From: Oscillospiraceae bacterium
Lineage (GTDB): Bacteria > Bacillota_A > Clostridia > Oscillospirales > Oscillospiraceae
Assembly (NCBI GenBank): GCA_017381835.1
Contig: JAFOBK010000116.1
Location: 1-34,242, forward strand
Direction: 5' to 3'
DNA length: 34,242 bases
In this document: piece by piece, positions 15,911 to 24,115 of the stretch
How the letters are laid out: every line of letters starts with the position of its first letter
How positions within the stretch are numbered: the first letter of the stretch is position 1
Notes under the pieces: model-generated
Seen by the model: only the letters and a program-made list of their open reading frames with translations
Database searches by the model: none
What the model was told of the DNA's origin: nothing
Program-made: the position numbers and the translations under genes

Positions 15911-16831
15911 TTAGAGTTCTTCGCTGACTGCCAGCAAGAGAATACCGATAATGACGATGGCAATAAAGACATAGGTTTTCCAGGAAAGCTTTTCCTTCAG
16001 GAAAATGCGGGAAAGCAGCAGGGAAACAATGCAGACGGAAGAAATGATAGGTGCTGCAATGGCGCCGTTGCCGCTCAGTGCGTATACGTAAGTAAACTGA
16101 CCGGCGGTTTCGAATACAGCAGCGAGGATCTTATCCTTATGCTGGGGGATGGGGCCGAACTTAACCTTCTTAGCCTTCATGAAGATGAACAAACCCAGAG
16201 CGAACAGCGCAAAGGTCAGCTCATAGCTGGTGTTGGCGACATCCTCGATGGTTTCCTCGGTTACGCCGATCAGGGGAGTGGTAGCGAAGTCATCCAGATA
16301 GAAAATATCAACAAAGGATCCGAAAGCGTCCAGCAGTGCGTACACAAAGGGCATGCAGAACGCAATGATAGCCAGCTTCTTGCCCAGGTTCTTCTTTCTC
16401 TGGGTTTCGCCGCCGTTTTCCAAATAACCCACGCCCAGAACACCGATAACGATGATGGCAATGGCGATAATGGACAGGGGAGACAGAGATTCCTTCAGAA
16501 TGAGAACGCACAGCAAGCTGCAGATGGCACCGGAAGTGTTCTCGATGGGGTCAGAAATAGATTCCTCGAGAAAACGCATTCCGAAGTAGGAGAATGCCAT
16601 AGAAACGATATACAGCAGGGAAACGGGCAGATAGACAAGCAGATTGATGGGGTTGTAATTGATATCCTTTGTCAGCAGGGTGAAAATGGCGTGCGCACCC
16701 ATAACAGCGCCGACGCAGACGCACATCTTCAAGTGGGAATACTTTTCGTTAGGTAAAGCGCCTTTTTTGTAGAATAATTCCGCAGCACCCCACAGTACAG
16801 CGGTTGCGATGGAAAAGAACAACCAGGACAT
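15911..16831 (-). CDS. EamA/DMT-family membrane transporter
   Basis: A 306-residue protein with about ten membrane helices arranged as two EamA-type repeats. The first repeat begins LFFSIATAVLWGAAELFYKKG and ends with SLSPLSIIAIAIIVIGVLGVGYLE; the second ends LKEKLSWKTYVFIAIVIIGILLLAVSEE, the typical repeat ending. This is the drug/metabolite transporter superfamily; the substrate is unknown. GGAGGT before the ATG is a good ribosome site. Third gene of the operon with the AbrB-type regulator and the YnbB-type lyase, 14 bases after the lyase. An export or uptake role for a sulfur or amino compound handled by that enzyme is only an inference. Confidence 0.85.
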   Translation of the reverse strand: MSWLFFSIATAVLWGAAELFYKKGALPNEKYSHLKMCVCVGAVMGAHAIFTLLTKDINYNPINLLVYLPVSLLYIVSMAFSYFGMRFLEESISDPIENTSGAICSLLCVLILKESLSPLSIIAIAIIVIGVLGVGYLENGGETQRKKNLGKKLAIIAFCMPFVYALLDAFGSFVDIFYLDDFATTPLIGVTEETIEDVANTSYELTFALFALGLFIFMKAKKVKFGPIPQHKDKILAAVFETAGQFTYVYALSGNGAIAAPIISSVCIVSLLLSRIFLKEKLSWKTYVFIAIVIIGILLLAVSEEL

Positions 16832-16845
16832 GTTGAATTACCTCC

Positions 16846-18129
16846 TTATAATTTTACGAGACCTGCGTCGACCATCTTCTGCAGGCTCATTAAAATACCA
16901 AGTTTTGCGTGATACCAGGTCAGACCACCCTGGAAGTACACAGCGTAAGGCTCACGAATAGGACCGTCAGCGGAAAGCTCCATGGTACTACCCTGTACAA
17001 AGGCACCGGCTGCCATAATGACCTGGCTGTCATAGCCGGGCATATCACCGGGGATGGGGGTTGCGAAGCTGTCTACAGGAGCAGCTGCCTGAATACCCTT
17101 GCAGAACGCGATCATACCTTCCGCACTGCCTAATTCTACAGCCTGGATGATGTCATGACGACTTTCGGTAGCATTGGGAACACAACGGAAACCCAGAGGC
17201 TCATAGAGGTTGGCTGCAAAAACAGCATCCTTCTCTGCGTTGGCCGTTACAGTGGGAGAAAGGAAGAAACCCTGATAGAGCTGACCCATCAGACCAAAGT
17301 TTGCACCAACTTCCTGTCCAAGACCGGGAGCAGACAGACGGTAAGCGCAGCGGTCGATGCAGTGCTTTGTACCGGCAATATAACCGCCGGAAGAAGCCAA
17401 ACCGCCGCCGGGATTCTTAATGAGGCTGCCGACGATCATATCCGCACCCACATCAGAAGGCTCGATGGTTTCCACAAATTCACCGTAGCAGTTATCCACC
17501 ATAACCAGAACATCGGGCTTGATGTTCTTGCAGAAGGCAATCAGTTCGCCAATTTGCGTTACAGAGAAAGTAGGACGGGTAGCATAACCCTTGGATCTCT
17601 GAATGGTGATCAGCTTGGTCTTTTCGTTAATTGCCTTACCGATTCCCTCATAGTCGAAGCTGCCGTCCTCCAGCAGGTCTACCTGATTATAGGTAACGCC
17701 ATACTCTGCTAAAGAACAGGGGCTGGGACGGATGCCGATAACTTCCTGAAGTGTATCATAGGGAAGTCCGACGGGGGAGAGCAGTTCGTCACCGGGCAGC
17801 AGGTTAGCAGACAGCGCCAGAGTCAGGGCGTGGGTGCCGCAGGTGATGTGGGGACGTACCAGAGCGGCCTCAGTATGGAATACATCCGCATAGACCTGTT
17901 CCAGCTTATCACGGCCTTCATCGTTGTATCCGTAGCCGGTAGATGCGGCAAAACAAGTTGCGCTGACTCTGTTCTTACGGAAGGCGGTCAGTACCTTGGC
18001 CTGGTTGAACTCGGCAACCTGGTCAATCTTGTCAAAACGCTCCTTTAATCGGGCAATTGTAGCCTCTCCATAGGCATATACCTCAGGGGATATACCCATA
18101 TCATGGTACATAGTAGTGATTTCGTTCAT
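16846..18129 (-). CDS. ynbB: YnbB-type PLP enzyme (methionine gamma-lyase family, 'aluminum resistance' group)
   Basis: Fold-type I PLP enzyme of the Met_gamma_lyase family (B. subtilis YnbB). The N-terminal region FNQAKVLTAFRKNRVSATCF, with ASTGYGYNDEGRD, is distinctive. VRPHITCGTHALTLALSANLLPGDE is the cofactor phosphate region, VMVDNCYGEF holds the pyridine-binding Asp, and Lys238 in GSLIKNPGGG should bind PLP. Length 427 is normal. Although named for methionine gamma-lyase similarity or aluminium resistance, the true reaction in bacteria is poorly defined. It starts two bases after the stop of the AbrB-like gene (minus strand) and uses a GAGGA ribosome site inside that gene's end. Confidence 0.9.
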   Translation of the reverse strand: MNEITTMYHDMGISPEVYAYGEATIARLKERFDKIDQVAEFNQAKVLTAFRKNRVSATCFAASTGYGYNDEGRDKLEQVYADVFHTEAALVRPHITCGTHALTLALSANLLPGDELLSPVGLPYDTLQEVIGIRPSPCSLAEYGVTYNQVDLLEDGSFDYEGIGKAINEKTKLITIQRSKGYATRPTFSVTQIGELIAFCKNIKPDVLVMVDNCYGEFVETIEPSDVGADMIVGSLIKNPGGGLASSGGYIAGTKHCIDRCAYRLSAPGLGQEVGANFGLMGQLYQGFFLSPTVTANAEKDAVFAANLYEPLGFRCVPNATESRHDIIQAVELGSAEGMIAFCKGIQAAAPVDSFATPIPGDMPGYDSQVIMAAGAFVQGSTMELSADGPIREPYAVYFQGGLTWYHAKLGILMSLQKMVDAGLVKL

Positions 18130-18131
18130 AT

Positions 18132-18371
18132 TTAGTCCTCTTTATCAATGGATTGGAAAATTCTTGTTGCTAAATCGTTCAGTGTTTCAGGCTTTGTCAC
18201 GATGAGTCCTGTCTCATGCTTGCCGAGGATCAGAAGTGTATCACCGGGCTCAATACCGAAGAATTCACGGGCTTCCTTGGGAATTACAATCTGACCGCGA
18301 TCGCCGACCTTGGCAGTACCGAAGACTTTTTGCGTATTCTGCTTTCCAAGGATATGTTTGCCGGTAGCCAT
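18132..18371 (-). CDS. AbrB/MazE/SpoVT-type DNA-binding protein
   Basis: A 79-residue protein whose central GTAKVGDRGQIVIPKEAREFFGIEPGDTLLIL block is a textbook swapped-hairpin AbrB domain (described here as GTAKVGDRGQIVIPKEAR at about 18-35, then the GDTLLIL strand). The N-terminal dozen residues and the short C-terminal helix (TLNDLATRIFQSIDKED) are outside the domain. It could be a dimeric transition-state-type repressor; no toxin partner is adjacent, so an antitoxin role is less likely. First gene of the operon with ynbB and the transporter. AAAGGAGG at 18379-18386 is seven bases before the ATG, and phased TTTCATA repeats in the leader suggest autoregulation. Confidence 0.9.
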   Translation of the reverse strand: MATGKHILGKQNTQKVFGTAKVGDRGQIVIPKEAREFFGIEPGDTLLILGKHETGLIVTKPETLNDLATRIFQSIDKED

Positions 18372-18383
18372 GACTTAGCCTCC

Positions 18384-18408
18384 TTTCATATTTTTCATAC
18401 TTTTCATA
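18384..18408 (-). repeat. Three phased TTTCATA direct repeats in the AbrB-like gene leader (candidate operator)
   Basis: TTTCATA (TATGAAA on the transcribed strand) starts at 18384, 18393 and 18402, an exact nine-base spacing. A fourth copy in inverse orientation lies at 18422-18428, inside the promoter spacer. The array runs from about the transcription start to the ribosome site. AbrB-fold proteins bind AT-rich repeated DNA, so autoregulation is a reasonable inference. Confidence 0.6.
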
Positions 18409-18415
18409 CCGTTAG

Positions 18416-18444
18416 AGTATATATGAAACCGCTCCGGTTGTCAA
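18416..18444 (-). promoter_or_regulatory. Consensus sigma-A promoter for the AbrB-ynbB-DMT operon
   Basis: On the minus strand TTGACA (18439-18444), a 17-base spacer and TATACT (18416-18421). The -35 box is located in the loop of the inverted repeat at 18428-18456 that also serves as terminator for the upstream peptidase gene. Confidence 0.85.
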
Positions 18445-18456
18445 GTCCGGAGCGGT
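18428..18456 (-). terminator. Terminator hairpin of the YugP-type gene, overlapping the next promoter
   Basis: A perfect ten-pair stem (ACCGCTCCGG with CCGGAGCGGT) encloses a nine-base loop. On the minus strand it is followed by TTTCAT, a weak T-tract. It is 18 bases past the stop of the zinc peptidase gene. Confidence 0.7.
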
Positions 18457-18474
18457 ATTGTCAAGAATTTTTGC

Positions 18475-19194
18475 TTAATCATTTCTTCTGCGGCCGCCAA
18501 AGAGAACGATCAGACGCAAAAGCTGAGCAAAAGCAACAGCTGTAGCCGCAACATACGTCATCGCTGCAGCCTTCAGCGTCTTTTTCGCACCGACCAGTTC
18601 CTGGTGGGTCAGAATACCTGCATCATCAATGGCCCGGACAGCTCTACGGCTGGCATTAAACTCCACAGGCAGAGTTACAAGCTGGAATACCAGGGAAAGA
18701 CCAAAGCAGGCAATACCTAAATATATAAAGGTATAGGATAGATTACCCAGGAAAGAAAGTAGCACACCCACAAGAATCAAAGGCATGGCAATCTTGCTGC
18801 CGAAGTTAGTAATGGGAATGATGGCTGCCCGGAGCTTAATGGGGGCATAATGGGTTGCATACTGGACAGCATGACCGGCTTCATGACAGGCAACACCGAT
18901 GGCAGCAGTGGATGTGCTGTCATATACTCCGTTGGAAAGACGAATCACATTGGTTTTGGGATCAAAGTGGTCGGTCAGTTCACCGGCAATACGCTCAATT
19001 CTGACATTATACACACCGTTATTGCGAAGAACCTGCATGGCTGCGTCTGCTCCGGTAATTCTTCGGGTAGAATATTGGGTGGAGTAGCGCTTAAACGTGC
19101 TTTTTACAGAAGAACTTGCCCACATGGAAAGAATCAAACACGGCAGAACCAACACAAGATAGGTCCAGTCAAAGCCGTAAAAACCGTAGTTCAT
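18475..19194 (-). CDS. YugP-type zinc-dependent membrane peptidase
   Basis: Membrane metallopeptidase of the Zn_peptidase_2 family (B. subtilis YugP). HEAGH at residues 104-108 is the zinc motif, in GVACHEAGHAVQYATHY. A membrane segment at about 11-27 precedes it, two more follow near 130-160, and a further one lies near the C-terminus. LPVEFNASRRA, with its conserved Glu and Asn, is the likely third metal-ligand region. Length 239 is standard; the substrate is unknown. AAAGGAGG precedes the ATG. A good promoter lies at 19221-19249 and a hairpin follows the stop, so it looks like a single-gene transcript. Confidence 0.92.
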   Translation of the reverse strand: MNYGFYGFDWTYLVLVLPCLILSMWASSSVKSTFKRYSTQYSTRRITGADAAMQVLRNNGVYNVRIERIAGELTDHFDPKTNVIRLSNGVYDSTSTAAIGVACHEAGHAVQYATHYAPIKLRAAIIPITNFGSKIAMPLILVGVLLSFLGNLSYTFIYLGIACFGLSLVFQLVTLPVEFNASRRAVRAIDDAGILTHQELVGAKKTLKAAAMTYVAATAVAFAQLLRLIVLFGGRRRND

Positions 19195-19220
19195 AGAGAA
19201 ACCTCCTTTTCTCAGGGTAT

Positions 19221-19249
19221 ATTATATCCAATTTTAAAAGATATGGCAA
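19221..19249 (-). promoter_or_regulatory. Sigma-A promoter for the YugP-type gene
   Basis: On the minus strand TTGCCA (19244-19249), 17 bases, then a perfect TATAAT (19221-19226). The predicted start is about 20 bases before the ATG. Confidence 0.82.
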
Positions 19250-19280
19250 TATGCTTACCGGTTCATGATTTCAATATTTC

Positions 19281-19309
19281 TTTACAAGGTTTTGGATTTT
19301 GTGTATAAT
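19281..19309 (+). promoter_or_regulatory. Sigma-A promoter for the PAP2-hydrolase-nrdG-dut operon
   Basis: TTTACA (19281-19286), 17 bases, then a perfect TATAAT (19304-19309), 31 bases before the PAP2 ATG. Confidence 0.82.
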
Positions 19310-19340
19310 AATTGTTAATTTACAGATGGGAGGGTGTCGC

Positions 19341-20252
19341 ATGGCGTTTTTATACATGCTTGAAAACATTCGTGTGCCAGTGCTCAATGAGTTTATGCTG
19401 GCTGTTACCTATTTGGGTGATGAGATCGCATTTTTGGTAACGGCTTTGATTTTGATTTGGTGCGCGGATAAGCGTACCGGTTATTATGTCCTTTCTGTTG
19501 GATTCCTGGGTACCATTGCCAACCAATTTATGAAGCTGTGGTTCCGGATCCCCAGACCCTGGGTGTTAGATGAGAACTTTACGATCCTGGAGCAGGCCAG
19601 AGAGGGCGCATCCGGATACAGTTTCCCCAGCGGACACACACAGAGCTCTGTGGGCACATTTGGTGCCATCGCCTATACCACTAAGTATAAGGTTTTGCGG
19701 TGGTTATGCATTGCTGCGGTTATTTTAGTGCCCTTTTCAAGAATGTATATCGGTGTCCACACACCGCTGGATGTGGGTGTGGCAGCGCTGATGGCAGCTG
19801 TTTTGATTTTTGTTTTAAAACCCATTATTCTCGGCAAGAATCCCCGGGTATTTCCGGTATTCCTGGGAATCATGGTAGCAGTATCCGTTGCATTCCTCTG
19901 TTTCGTGGAGTTCTATCCGTTCCCTGCGGATATCGATCCCCATAATATGGCATCTGGCCTCAAAAATGCCTACACGCTGATCGGCTCTTTGCTGGGCCTG
20001 GTTGCTGTTTATATCGTAGATGAAAAATGGCTGCATTTCCCCACAAAAGCTGTTTGGTGGGCACAGATCATCAAAGTTGTAGTTGGCCTTGGCTTGGTAT
20101 TGGCCGTAAAGAGCGGCATGAAGGCACCGCTGGAAGCGGTCTTCGGTGAACTGGCCGGTCGTGCTGTTCGCTACTTTATGATCGTTGTTGTAGCCGGAAT
20201 TGTATGGCCTCTCACATTCAAGTGGATTGCAAAACTGGGAAATAAGGAGTAA
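19341..20252 (+). CDS. PAP2-family membrane phosphatase
   Basis: Integral membrane phosphatase acting on lipid phosphates. The three-part signature is complete: Lys65 to Arg72-Pro73 (KLWFRIPRP), PSGH at 96-99 and SRMYIGVHTPLD at 133-144 with the catalytic His140. The substrate could be phosphatidic acid, phosphatidylglycerophosphate or undecaprenyl diphosphate; sequence alone does not decide. About eight hydrophobic segments, including a second half of four or five helices (about 155-300) that is longer than in minimal PAP2 proteins. GGGAGG before ATG 19341 sets the start; the frame upstream is open but crosses the promoter. First of four closely spaced genes. Confidence 0.92.
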   Translation: MAFLYMLENIRVPVLNEFMLAVTYLGDEIAFLVTALILIWCADKRTGYYVLSVGFLGTIANQFMKLWFRIPRPWVLDENFTILEQAREGASGYSFPSGHTQSSVGTFGAIAYTTKYKVLRWLCIAAVILVPFSRMYIGVHTPLDVGVAALMAAVLIFVLKPIILGKNPRVFPVFLGIMVAVSVAFLCFVEFYPFPADIDPHNMASGLKNAYTLIGSLLGLVAVYIVDEKWLHFPTKAVWWAQIIKVVVGLGLVLAVKSGMKAPLEAVFGELAGRAVRYFMIVVVAGIVWPLTFKWIAKLGNKE

Positions 20253-20260
20253 GATGGTTC

Positions 20261-21199
20261 ATGAATGTGATCCTTTGGATTGCGGTTGCTGTTCTTTTGC
20301 TGGTGCTGCTTAGCGGTGGATATGTGTTTGTAAAGGCATGCGTCCGCAGAAAAGATCTGCCCTGGCTGGAGGAAGAGAAGATCAAGAAAACCGGCTATGC
20401 AAGGTTTTATAATTGCATCTGCGCTTCTGATGAATGGCTGAAGGAACACAATGCCCAGGATGTGTCTATGACATCACATGACGGTTTGATCCTTCATGCG
20501 TATTGGATTCCTGCAGAGAATGCCAGAGGAACTATTTTGCTTGCCCACGGATATCGCAGCACATTTTTAGTGGATTTTGGTTTGGCATTTGCTTTTTACC
20601 ATGCACTTGGAATGAATATCCTTGTGCCTTACCAGCGCAGTCATGGAAAAAGTGAAGGCAGGTTCATTACCTTTGGTGTAAAAGAATCGGAGGATATGAA
20701 GAATTGGATCCATTATCACAATGAGAAGTTTGGAACATGTCAGATGATTCTCAGCGGCCTTTCCATGGGCGCTTCAACCGTACTCTATTTGGCCGATCAG
20801 GAACTTCCCGATAATGTGAAATGTATCATTGCCGATTGCGGATTTACTTCCCCGAAGACCATTTTGGATTCTGTGTTTCGACAGACAGTGCATCTTCCTT
20901 CCGGACCTTCTTTGTGGGCGGCGGATCTGTTTGCCCGTATCTTTGCGGGTTTCAGTTTATCCCAAAAAGATACAAGGGTCGCGCTGAATAATGCAAAGCT
21001 CCCCGTTCTGATGATCCACGGAAAAGATGATGATTTTGTGCCGTGCTATATGACGCAGCAGGGCTATGATGCCTGCTGCGGCGAGAAAGAAATATTATTG
21101 GTAGAAGGTGCCGGCCACGGTGTCAGCTGCCTGACGGATAAGGAAACCTATACAAAGCGCTTATTAGCTTTTTTGGAAAAGCATTTGGAGGACTTTTGA
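20261..21199 (+). CDS. Membrane-anchored alpha/beta hydrolase
   Basis: Serine hydrolase of the alpha/beta fold, similar to YqkD-type proteins. A single N-terminal hydrophobic segment (about 4-26) anchors the protein or acts as an uncleaved signal. HG in LLAHGYRST forms the oxyanion side, the nucleophile elbow is GLSMGAS with Ser168, the acid is in the HGKDDDFV stretch (Asp256-258) and the base is His286 in GAGHGVS. NILVPYQRSHGKSEGR is typical of this subgroup. Length 312. The substrate is unknown, an ester, amide or lipid. It begins eight bases after the PAP2 gene with its ribosome site (GGAG) in that gene's last codons; nrdG overlaps its stop. Confidence 0.88.
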   Translation: MNVILWIAVAVLLLVLLSGGYVFVKACVRRKDLPWLEEEKIKKTGYARFYNCICASDEWLKEHNAQDVSMTSHDGLILHAYWIPAENARGTILLAHGYRSTFLVDFGLAFAFYHALGMNILVPYQRSHGKSEGRFITFGVKESEDMKNWIHYHNEKFGTCQMILSGLSMGASTVLYLADQELPDNVKCIIADCGFTSPKTILDSVFRQTVHLPSGPSLWAADLFARIFAGFSLSQKDTRVALNNAKLPVLMIHGKDDDFVPCYMTQQGYDACCGEKEILLVEGAGHGVSCLTDKETYTKRLLAFLEKHLEDF

Positions 21200-21747
21200 T
21201 GAATTACGCGGTCATTAAAAATTGTGATATTGCCAATGGACCGGGTGTGCGGGTGAGCTTATTTGTATCCGGATGCACACACCGCTGCCCCGGTTGCTTT
21301 AATGCAGAGGCCTGGGATTTTGATTATGGAATGCCTTTTACCCAGGAAACCATTGATGAAATTTTGGAAATGATGAAACCTTCTCATATTAAGGGTCTGA
21401 CTCTTCTGGGTGGTGAGCCTTTTGAACCCCAGAATCAGCCGGAGATTGTTAAATTGCTTCGGCAGTTGAAAGCTGCTTATCCTGAGAAGTCTGTTTGGGC
21501 GTTCTCCGGATATTTGTTTGATGAAGATATTCTGGCAGGTCGCCTGGGTCCCTGGGAAATTACCAATGAATATTTGAAGTATCTGGATGTACTGGTGGAT
21601 GGCCCCTTTGTAATGGAGAAAAAGGATTTGAGTTTGCGTTTTCGTGGTTCATCCAATCAGCGTTTAATTGATGTGCCGGCTTCCTTGAGAGAGCATCGTG
21701 TTGTGCTCTGGGAAGACTGGCAGGGAAGTGAAAGGGGATTGAAATAA
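21199..21747 (+). CDS. nrdG: Anaerobic ribonucleotide reductase activating protein
   Basis: Radical-SAM activase that creates the glycyl radical on class III reductase NrdD. The [4Fe-4S] ligands are Cys26, Cys30 and Cys33 in GCTHRCPGC. TLLGGEPFEPQNQPEI is the GGE SAM-binding motif, and VLVDGPFVMEKKDLSLRFRGSSNQR is typical of NrdG. Length 182 is slightly longer than E. coli's 154, as in clostridia. The ATG overlaps the previous stop (TGATG), and its own stop overlaps dut (TAATG). nrdD is not beside it here, unlike in many genomes. Confidence 0.95.
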   Translation: MNYAVIKNCDIANGPGVRVSLFVSGCTHRCPGCFNAEAWDFDYGMPFTQETIDEILEMMKPSHIKGLTLLGGEPFEPQNQPEIVKLLRQLKAAYPEKSVWAFSGYLFDEDILAGRLGPWEITNEYLKYLDVLVDGPFVMEKKDLSLRFRGSSNQRLIDVPASLREHRVVLWEDWQGSERGLK

Positions 21748-22184
21748 TGGAAAAGATTCGTGTAAAGAGATTAAAAGAAAATGCAATCATGCCTACTTAC
21801 GGTTCTGCGGAAGCAGCAGGTGCAGACTTATACGCCTGCCTTACCGAGCCGATGACCATTCAGCCCGGTGAATCGGTCTTTATTCCCACCGGACTTGCCA
21901 TGGAACTGCCCGTTGGATTTGCAGGTCTTATTTATGCCAGAAGCGGTTTGGCATGCAAGCGTGGATTGGCACCGGCGAATAAAGTTGGCGTTGTGGACTC
22001 TGATTATCGGGGCGAGTTTATGATTGTGTTGCATAATCATGGTGAAACAGCTCAGACAATTGAGCATGGTGAGCGGATTGCCCAGCTTGTCATTACACCT
22101 GTCTTTACTCCCGGATTTACTGAAGTGGATGAATTATCCGATACAGAACGCTCCGGCGGAGGCTTTGGCTCTACAGGTAAATGA
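21747..22184 (+). CDS. dut: dUTP diphosphatase
   Basis: Trimeric dUTPase that converts dUTP to dUMP and keeps uracil out of DNA while supplying thymidylate synthesis. All five motifs are visible: AEAAGADLYA, IPTGLAMELP, YARSGLACKRGL with VGVVDSDYRGEF, ERIAQLVI, and the C-terminal P-loop-like RSGGGFGSTGK. Length 145 is standard. It shares the base A of TAATG with the nrdG stop, so the two nucleotide-supply genes are translationally coupled. No clear terminator hairpin follows; the next promoter begins about 40 bases later. Confidence 0.97.
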   Translation: MEKIRVKRLKENAIMPTYGSAEAAGADLYACLTEPMTIQPGESVFIPTGLAMELPVGFAGLIYARSGLACKRGLAPANKVGVVDSDYRGEFMIVLHNHGETAQTIEHGERIAQLVITPVFTPGFTEVDELSDTERSGGGFGSTGK

Positions 22185-22222
22185 TTCTTGAAATTAAAAA
22201 ATGGAAAAGTTTTTCTAAATAC

Positions 22223-22250
22223 TGTACATTTTCGTTTTTTAAGCTATAAT
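22223..22250 (+). promoter_or_regulatory. Probable sigma-A promoter for the Na/phosphate symporter
   Basis: A perfect TATAAT (22245-22250) with TGTACA (22223-22228) 16 bases upstream. The -35 is weak (4 of 6). No PHO-box-like direct repeats are obvious to me. GGAG precedes the ATG 52 bases downstream. Confidence 0.6.
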
Positions 22251-22301
22251 ATAAAGAGGGGATTATGTCCCCGTATTCTCGACATATGATAGGAGTAGCA
22301 T

Positions 22302-24104
22302 ATGGAAATTCTATCTGCGATTATTCAGATGCTCGGCGGTCTGGCCATGTTCCTCTATGGTATTGAGGTCATGGGTGATGGTTTGAAAAATAGTTCCGGT
22401 GATGCGCTGAAGCGTGTTTTGGAGAAGGTTACCGGTAACTTGATCACTGGTGTTTTGACCGGTACGCTGGTTACCGCGGTTATCCAGAGTTCTACTGCAA
22501 CCATCGTTTTGGCAGTTGCTCTGATTGGCGCCGGCGTTTTGACCCTGAAGCAGGCTGTATCTATTGTTATGGGTGCCAATATCGGTACAACCATTACTGC
22601 GTGGATTACAAACCTGGCCTTCATGGAAGGCGGCGGAAACTTCTTCCTGTGGCTGTTTGATACCGATACTTTGGCTCCCATTGCTCTGTTCCTTGGTATC
22701 GTTCTGATTATGTTTATCAAGACCAAGAAGGCTAAGACCGTTGGTGATATTTCCATGGGTTTTGGTATTCTGTTTATCGGTCTGATGAATATGACCGGCG
22801 CTGTGAAGGGCTTTGCAAATTCTCCTGCTTTTATGGAAGTGCTGGCCAGCTTCTCTAACTCTCCCATTCTGGGTATCCTTGCCGGTTTGGTGCTGACCGT
22901 AATCGTTCAGAGCTCCTCTGCAACTGTTGCAATGCTGCAGTCTCTGTCTGCAACCGGTGCAATGGACTTCTCCGGTGTGTATCCCATTATCATGGGTATC
23001 AACATCGGTACTTGTATCGTTACCGCATTCTACTGCTTTGTTGGTGAGTCTCATAAGGACTCCCGCCGTACCGGTCTTGTGCATGTTGTTTTCAACACAA
23101 TCGGTACTGTTGTGTTTATGATCATCCTGAGTGTTATGCAGCATTTCCAGGTGTTTGGCAGTTCCTTCTGGGGTATGGAAGCAAGCTCTACCGTTATTGC
23201 AATCTTCCAGTCCATGTTTAACATCTTCACTTGTGTCCTGCTGCTGCCCTTCACCAATCAGCTGGTTAAGATGTCCTTGATGATTGTTAAGGATGAACCT
23301 GAAAAGGCACCTGCGCACCCCGAACTGCACACTTTGGTGGAGAATCTTTACATTTCTCCCGCTGTTGCTGTCCATGAGGCAACCAAGGCTGTTGCTGCAA
23401 TGGGTAGAGTTGCGCTGGTCAATATCGGCCGTGGCTGTGATCAGCTGCTGGATTACGATGAATCCCGCAATGCAATTATTGATGAAGATGAAGAGTGCCT
23501 GGATCAGTTTGCTGACCGTGCTGACCACTTCCTGATTGGCCTTTCCAAGGTTGTGGAAGATGAAGCCGGTGACCGTCAGGTGGACATGCTGATGCAGTCT
23601 GTTCCCAACTTCGAGCGTATTGGTGACTATGCTACCAACTTTGTTGAGCTGGCTCAGCGTTTGGAAGCAGAAAATACCGTGTTCTCCGATATGGCTAAGC
23701 AGGAACTGAAGATTCTGTCTGATGCCGTTAAGGAAATCATTCAGATCACTGTGGATGCATTTACCAATGATGATAACCAGGCAGCCAAGGCTATTGAGCC
23801 CCTGGAAGAGACCATCGACGATATGGTTATGATCCTGCGTGACCGTCATACCAAGCGCCTGAAGACCGGTACCTGCAGCGTTTCCTCCGGCCTGGTATTC
23901 ATGGAAACTCTGACTTACATGGAACGTGCTTCCGACCAGTGTTCCTCTATTGCGGTTATGATGATGGCTCGTAATAATGAGGCTATTCTGCACAACCACT
24001 ACGATTACCTGAAGGAAATCCACGCTGGCAACGACGCTGCATACAATGCAGAAAAGGATCGTCGCCGTGAGCAGTACATTGCGCCTCTGAAGGCAATCCA
24101 GTAA
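22302..24104 (+). CDS. Na+/phosphate cotransporter family protein with PhoU-like C-terminus
   Basis: A 600-residue NptA/YjbB-type protein. The N-terminal half (about 1-340) has two Na_Pi_cotrans repeats carrying the signature QSSTAT (in TAVIQSSTATIVLA) and QSSSAT (in TVIVQSSSATVAML), with GANIGTTITAW and GINIGTCIVTAF after each. The C-terminal half (about 345-590) is helical and PhoU-like, with ERIGDYATNFVELAQRLE. It likely moves phosphate with sodium and may sense phosphate through the PhoU part (inference from family). Own promoter and terminator; codon use is moderately biased. No pst or phoB genes are near. Confidence 0.92.
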   Translation: MEILSAIIQMLGGLAMFLYGIEVMGDGLKNSSGDALKRVLEKVTGNLITGVLTGTLVTAVIQSSTATIVLAVALIGAGVLTLKQAVSIVMGANIGTTITAWITNLAFMEGGGNFFLWLFDTDTLAPIALFLGIVLIMFIKTKKAKTVGDISMGFGILFIGLMNMTGAVKGFANSPAFMEVLASFSNSPILGILAGLVLTVIVQSSSATVAMLQSLSATGAMDFSGVYPIIMGINIGTCIVTAFYCFVGESHKDSRRTGLVHVVFNTIGTVVFMIILSVMQHFQVFGSSFWGMEASSTVIAIFQSMFNIFTCVLLLPFTNQLVKMSLMIVKDEPEKAPAHPELHTLVENLYISPAVAVHEATKAVAAMGRVALVNIGRGCDQLLDYDESRNAIIDEDEECLDQFADRADHFLIGLSKVVEDEAGDRQVDMLMQSVPNFERIGDYATNFVELAQRLEAENTVFSDMAKQELKILSDAVKEIIQITVDAFTNDDNQAAKAIEPLEETIDDMVMILRDRHTKRLKTGTCSVSSGLVFMETLTYMERASDQCSSIAVMMMARNNEAILHNHYDYLKEIHAGNDAAYNAEKDRRREQYIAPLKAIQ

Positions 24105-24115
24105 ATATCAAATAG

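Noticed and set aside
15872..16756. A 294-codon plus-strand open frame opposite the DMT transporter
   Set aside because: The translation is Gln/Asn/Asp-rich and has no domain; the minus-strand frame has clear EamA repeats and a strong ribosome site.
18132..18371. AbrB-type protein as the antitoxin of a toxin-antitoxin pair
   Set aside because: No small toxin gene (MazF, VapC or similar) is on either side; the downstream genes are a 427-residue PLP enzyme and a transporter.
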